64,000 nucleotides of DNA, taken from positions 219,678 through 283,677 of the forward strand of contig NZ_KQ948153.1 of NCBI RefSeq assembly GCF_001513955.1. The letters are read 5' to 3'. A model generated the notes under the pieces. That model saw only the letters and a program-made list of their open reading frames with translations, searched no databases and was not told where the DNA came from. Positions 61,980 to 64,000 of this stretch are shown piece after piece. Each line of letters opens with the position of its first letter. Within the stretch, counting starts at the first letter, position 1. This stretch comes from Streptomyces pseudovenezuelae. GTDB taxonomy: Bacteria > Actinomycetota > Actinomycetes > Streptomycetales > Streptomycetaceae. The position numbers were made by a program, and so were the translations under genes.

Positions 61980-62975
61980 ATGACGACAGGTCGGCTCGGG
62001 CAACAAGCCGCGCCGCCGAACGCGGCCTATGCCGGGCAGGTCGTGCATTTCCCGGATCCGGTCCGGGCCGCGCGTCATCCCAGAGGGGTGCGGGTGGACG
62101 AGCGTGGCTACCCCGACTTCTCGCCGTACGCGCGTGCCGCCGCGGAGATCGCCGAGCCGCCGGAGGGTTTCGGGGTCGACGAACTGCGGCTGACGGACTA
62201 CGTGTCGGCCAACGCGGCGCTCGCGGCGACCGGTCACGAGCTGTGGGACACGGTGCCTGCGGTGGCGACGCCGCACGGCTGGACCTGGCACCACGTGGTG
62301 GCCTCCCGGCGCCTGGAACTGATCCCGGTCGAGGTGAAGGCCCTGCTGCGGCATCACGGCGGGATCGCGACGACACGTGTCGACCAGAACAAGCGCGGGA
62401 CGCGGCCGTTGCAGGAGACGCGTCCGGCGCACTTCGGGCTGCCGAAGGCGTCGCTGGCGGTGACGGAGTCGCAGGTGCAGGGGGTCGAGGAGGACCTCGG
62501 GTACCGGCTGCCGGGCGCCTACCGGTCGTTCCTGAAGGCGGCGGGCGGCTCGGCGCCGGTGGGAGCCGCGCTGGACGCGGAGTTGGGACTCCTGGTCGAC
62601 CAGCCCTTCTTCACGGTGCGCGACGAGGCGGCGGTCAACGACCTCGTGTACGTCAACAAGTGCCTGCGCGACCATCTGACCAAGGACTATCTCGGTGTCG
62701 GCTTCGTCCAGGGCGGTCTGCTGGCCGTGAAGGTGAAGGGCGAGGGCGTCGGTTCGGTCTGGTTCTGCGCCTACGACGACGCACGCGACGTCGACCCCGC
62801 CATGCCGCCTCCCGAGCGCGTGGAGCGGCTGCTGCTGCCCTGTGGCGCGGACTTCGACGTGTTCCTGTCCCGGCTGGCCGGTAATCCGCCGGAGTTGGAG
62901 ACGGTGGCGAACCTGATGGTGGACGGCGGGTTCGCCCGTTCCGTTCCCGTGTCTTCTTCCGTGTCGGGGGAGTGA
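61980..62975 (+). CDS. WHH/HNH-nuclease-like domain fused to SUKH (SMI1/KNR4) domain
   Basis: 331 aa from ATG 61980. Residues ~85-135 carry the pattern of WHH/LHH toxin nucleases of the HNH/Endo VII superfamily: 'GHELWDTVP', W101-T-W103-H104-H105, 'LELIPVEVKALLRHHGG'. Residues ~155-315 are SUKH: 'VTESQVQGVEEDLGYRLPGAYRSFLKAAGG' and a C-terminal '...PCGADFDVFLSRL'. Toxin and immunity folds in one chain is unusual. The third His or metal-site Asn cannot be verified by eye, so the nuclease may be inactive. Ends 9 bp before the next gene. Confidence 0.8.
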   Translation: MTTGRLGQQAAPPNAAYAGQVVHFPDPVRAARHPRGVRVDERGYPDFSPYARAAAEIAEPPEGFGVDELRLTDYVSANAALAATGHELWDTVPAVATPHGWTWHHVVASRRLELIPVEVKALLRHHGGIATTRVDQNKRGTRPLQETRPAHFGLPKASLAVTESQVQGVEEDLGYRLPGAYRSFLKAAGGSAPVGAALDAELGLLVDQPFFTVRDEAAVNDLVYVNKCLRDHLTKDYLGVGFVQGGLLAVKVKGEGVGSVWFCAYDDARDVDPAMPPPERVERLLLPCGADFDVFLSRLAGNPPELETVANLMVDGGFARSVPVSSSVSGE

Positions 62976-62984
62976 GCTTCAGCG

Positions 62985-64000
62985 ATGGTGACGTTCGCGC
63001 AGGCGCAGGAGCGCGCGGAGGAGTGGATCAACGGGGACGTGCCCTCGTACCAGCATCGTGAGGTGCGGGTGCGGGAGTTCGGCCTCGGGTTCGTGGTGTG
63101 GGCCGAGGACCGTGCGGAGGGGCCGCGTTCGGACGGGGGCGCGCAGCGGCTGGTGATCGCCCGGGACAGCGGGGAGGCCACGCTGTGGCCCTCGCTGCCG
63201 GTGGGTGAGGTCGTTCGCCGGTACGAGGAGGAGTACGGGCGGGAGGACGGGGCCGGGGACGCGGGAGCGGCGGCGGGCAGCGCGGCTGCGTCCCGTCTCG
63301 ACCTGAACCAGACGTCGTTCCTGCTGACACCGCCGGAGTGGTTGCAGGACGCGGCGGACAAGCTGGGGATCGGCGGGGCGGCCGCGGATGCCGCGGCGCC
63401 CGACGTGCCGGCGGGGGCGCGGCCGTGGACCGGGACCGACACCAACGGCGGTGAGGACCTGTCCGTGGCCTTGCCGGACACGGTGTTCTCGGCGCCGGTG
63501 AGCGACGGGGGCGGTGGCGCGGAGGAGACGGCGGGGGCGGGGGCTCCGTCGGCCTCGTCGGCTTCGGAGCTCGTGGAGGTGTCCGAGGCTTCGGAGATCG
63601 CCGAGGTGTCGGAGCCGCTGGACTCCAGGACCACGCGGATCTCGGGGGGCGGGACGTCGTCGTCCGGGGGGCGTGAGGAGGGTGCGCAGGGGAGTGCGCC
63701 GTCGGGCGGCTCTTCGTACGGCTATCCGCAGGGGGCCGCTGGTGCCTCGGGTGCGGGGGCCGGTGCGATGCCTCCGTCCGCCGCGCCGGGTGCGTCCTCG
63801 TACGGCTATCCGCAAGGGGCCGTCGGTTCCGGGGCAGGTGTGCCCGCTGCGCCCGGGGCTCCCAGGCCCGCGCCGAGTGCCGGGGACATCGCTGATGTCG
63901 CCACCAGCAGGTTGGCGCCGCCGTCGCGGGCGGCGCAGGCCGGGGGCTCGACCCCGCCGCCTCCGCCCGGTCCTCCCGGGGTGCCCGGTGCGCCGGGGGG
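62985..64000 (+). CDS. Large protein with N-terminal YrhB/Imm35-type domain and low-complexity linker (partial, runs off window)
   Basis: The frame from ATG 62985 (or GTG 62988) stays open to the right edge, at least 338 residues. Residues 1-85 ('VTFAQAQERAEEWINGD', 'GLGFVVWAEDRAEG', 'LPVGEVVRRYEEEYG') match the YrhB/Imm35 immunity fold. A central ~60-residue conserved-looking stretch ('LNQTSFLLTPPEWLQDAADKLGIGG') follows, then a Gly/Ala/Ser/Pro-rich linker with two copies of SSYGYPQGA and a Pro-rich run at the edge. The C-terminal domain is unknown; in relatives recalled from memory a SUKH-4 domain may follow. Probable operon with the WHH-SUKH gene (9-bp gap). Confidence 0.8.
   Translation, partial: MVTFAQAQERAEEWINGDVPSYQHREVRVREFGLGFVVWAEDRAEGPRSDGGAQRLVIARDSGEATLWPSLPVGEVVRRYEEEYGREDGAGDAGAAAGSAAASRLDLNQTSFLLTPPEWLQDAADKLGIGGAAADAAAPDVPAGARPWTGTDTNGGEDLSVALPDTVFSAPVSDGGGGAEETAGAGAPSASSASELVEVSEASEIAEVSEPLDSRTTRISGGGTSSSGGREEGAQGSAPSGGSSYGYPQGAAGASGAGAGAMPPSAAPGASSYGYPQGAVGSGAGVPAAPGAPRPAPSAGDIADVATSRLAPPSRAAQAGGSTPPPPPGPPGVPGAPG

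Overview
The window looks like a stretch of a Streptomyces chromosome. The DNA is very GC-rich with strong third-position G/C, GTG starts are common, and the gene set includes Streptomyces-specific families: an SsgA-like sporulation protein, RpfB, a two-enzyme PBP pair, a DUF1876 protein, an LAETG sortase substrate and a tricorn-type protease. From memory, the order pth-rplY-prs-glmU, ppc, tamR/tam, galTEK, ispE-rsmA-rpfB-tatD, rsmI-pmt, PBP-PBP-ssgE and a Ni/Co ECF transporter follows the central core region of S. coelicolor-type chromosomes, read in the opposite direction. No phage, IS element or CRISPR array is visible.

Layout. 1-8 kb: a MerR regulator (cut by the window edge) divergent from a three-gene oxidation operon (Baeyer-Villiger-type monooxygenase, hydrolase, SDR), a small charged protein, and a tricorn protease. 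7.4-18.1 kb: TetR with an MMPL exporter, GNAT, YbaK-like deacylase, EamA permease, an ABC exporter followed by a secreted propeller-phosphoesterase, and DUF1876. 18.1-23 kb, all leftward: a Nur-box-controlled Ni/Co ECF transporter (CbiM/N-CbiQ-CbiO) whose last gene overlaps a peroxide-sensing OhrR, then Ohr and a beta-lactamase-fold hydrolase. 23-34.6 kb: cell-envelope and RNA-modification genes (ssgE, two PBPs, protein O-mannosyltransferase, rsmI, tatD, rpfB, rsmA, ispE). 34.7-37.4 kb: an ABC-F ATPase and an orphan response regulator with a degenerate receiver.

37.4-43 kb: a repeat-rich non-coding interval, a small membrane protein, and a Na+/solute symporter divergent from galTEK, with phased 10-bp repeats between them. 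43-49.4 kb: an orphan response regulator, tamR/tam (trans-aconitate methylation) around an array of phased operator sites, CsbD, zinc-ribbon, TetR and acyl desaturase genes. 49.6-58.1 kb: ppc, an LAETG surface protein, pth, rplY, prs, glmU and tRNA-Gln(UUG).

58.1-64 kb is the most accessory-looking part. Directly upstream of tRNA-Gln sits a double-HTH protein with a LAGLIDADG-like region. After an orphan sensor kinase come four genes built from polymorphic-toxin and immunity-type domains: SUKH-3, a YwqJ-type deaminase with intact active-site motifs, a protein joining a WHH/HNH-nuclease-like domain to a SUKH (SMI1/KNR4) domain, and a large Imm35/YrhB-type protein with a long low-complexity linker that runs off the right end. 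This locus is the best candidate for an under-described system.

Regulatory layer: many genes here have a -10-like TANNNT exactly 6 (once 7) nt before the start codon, the expected layout of leaderless mRNAs. A 20-bp interspersed repeat occurs three times in non-coding sequence, once supplying part of a stop codon.
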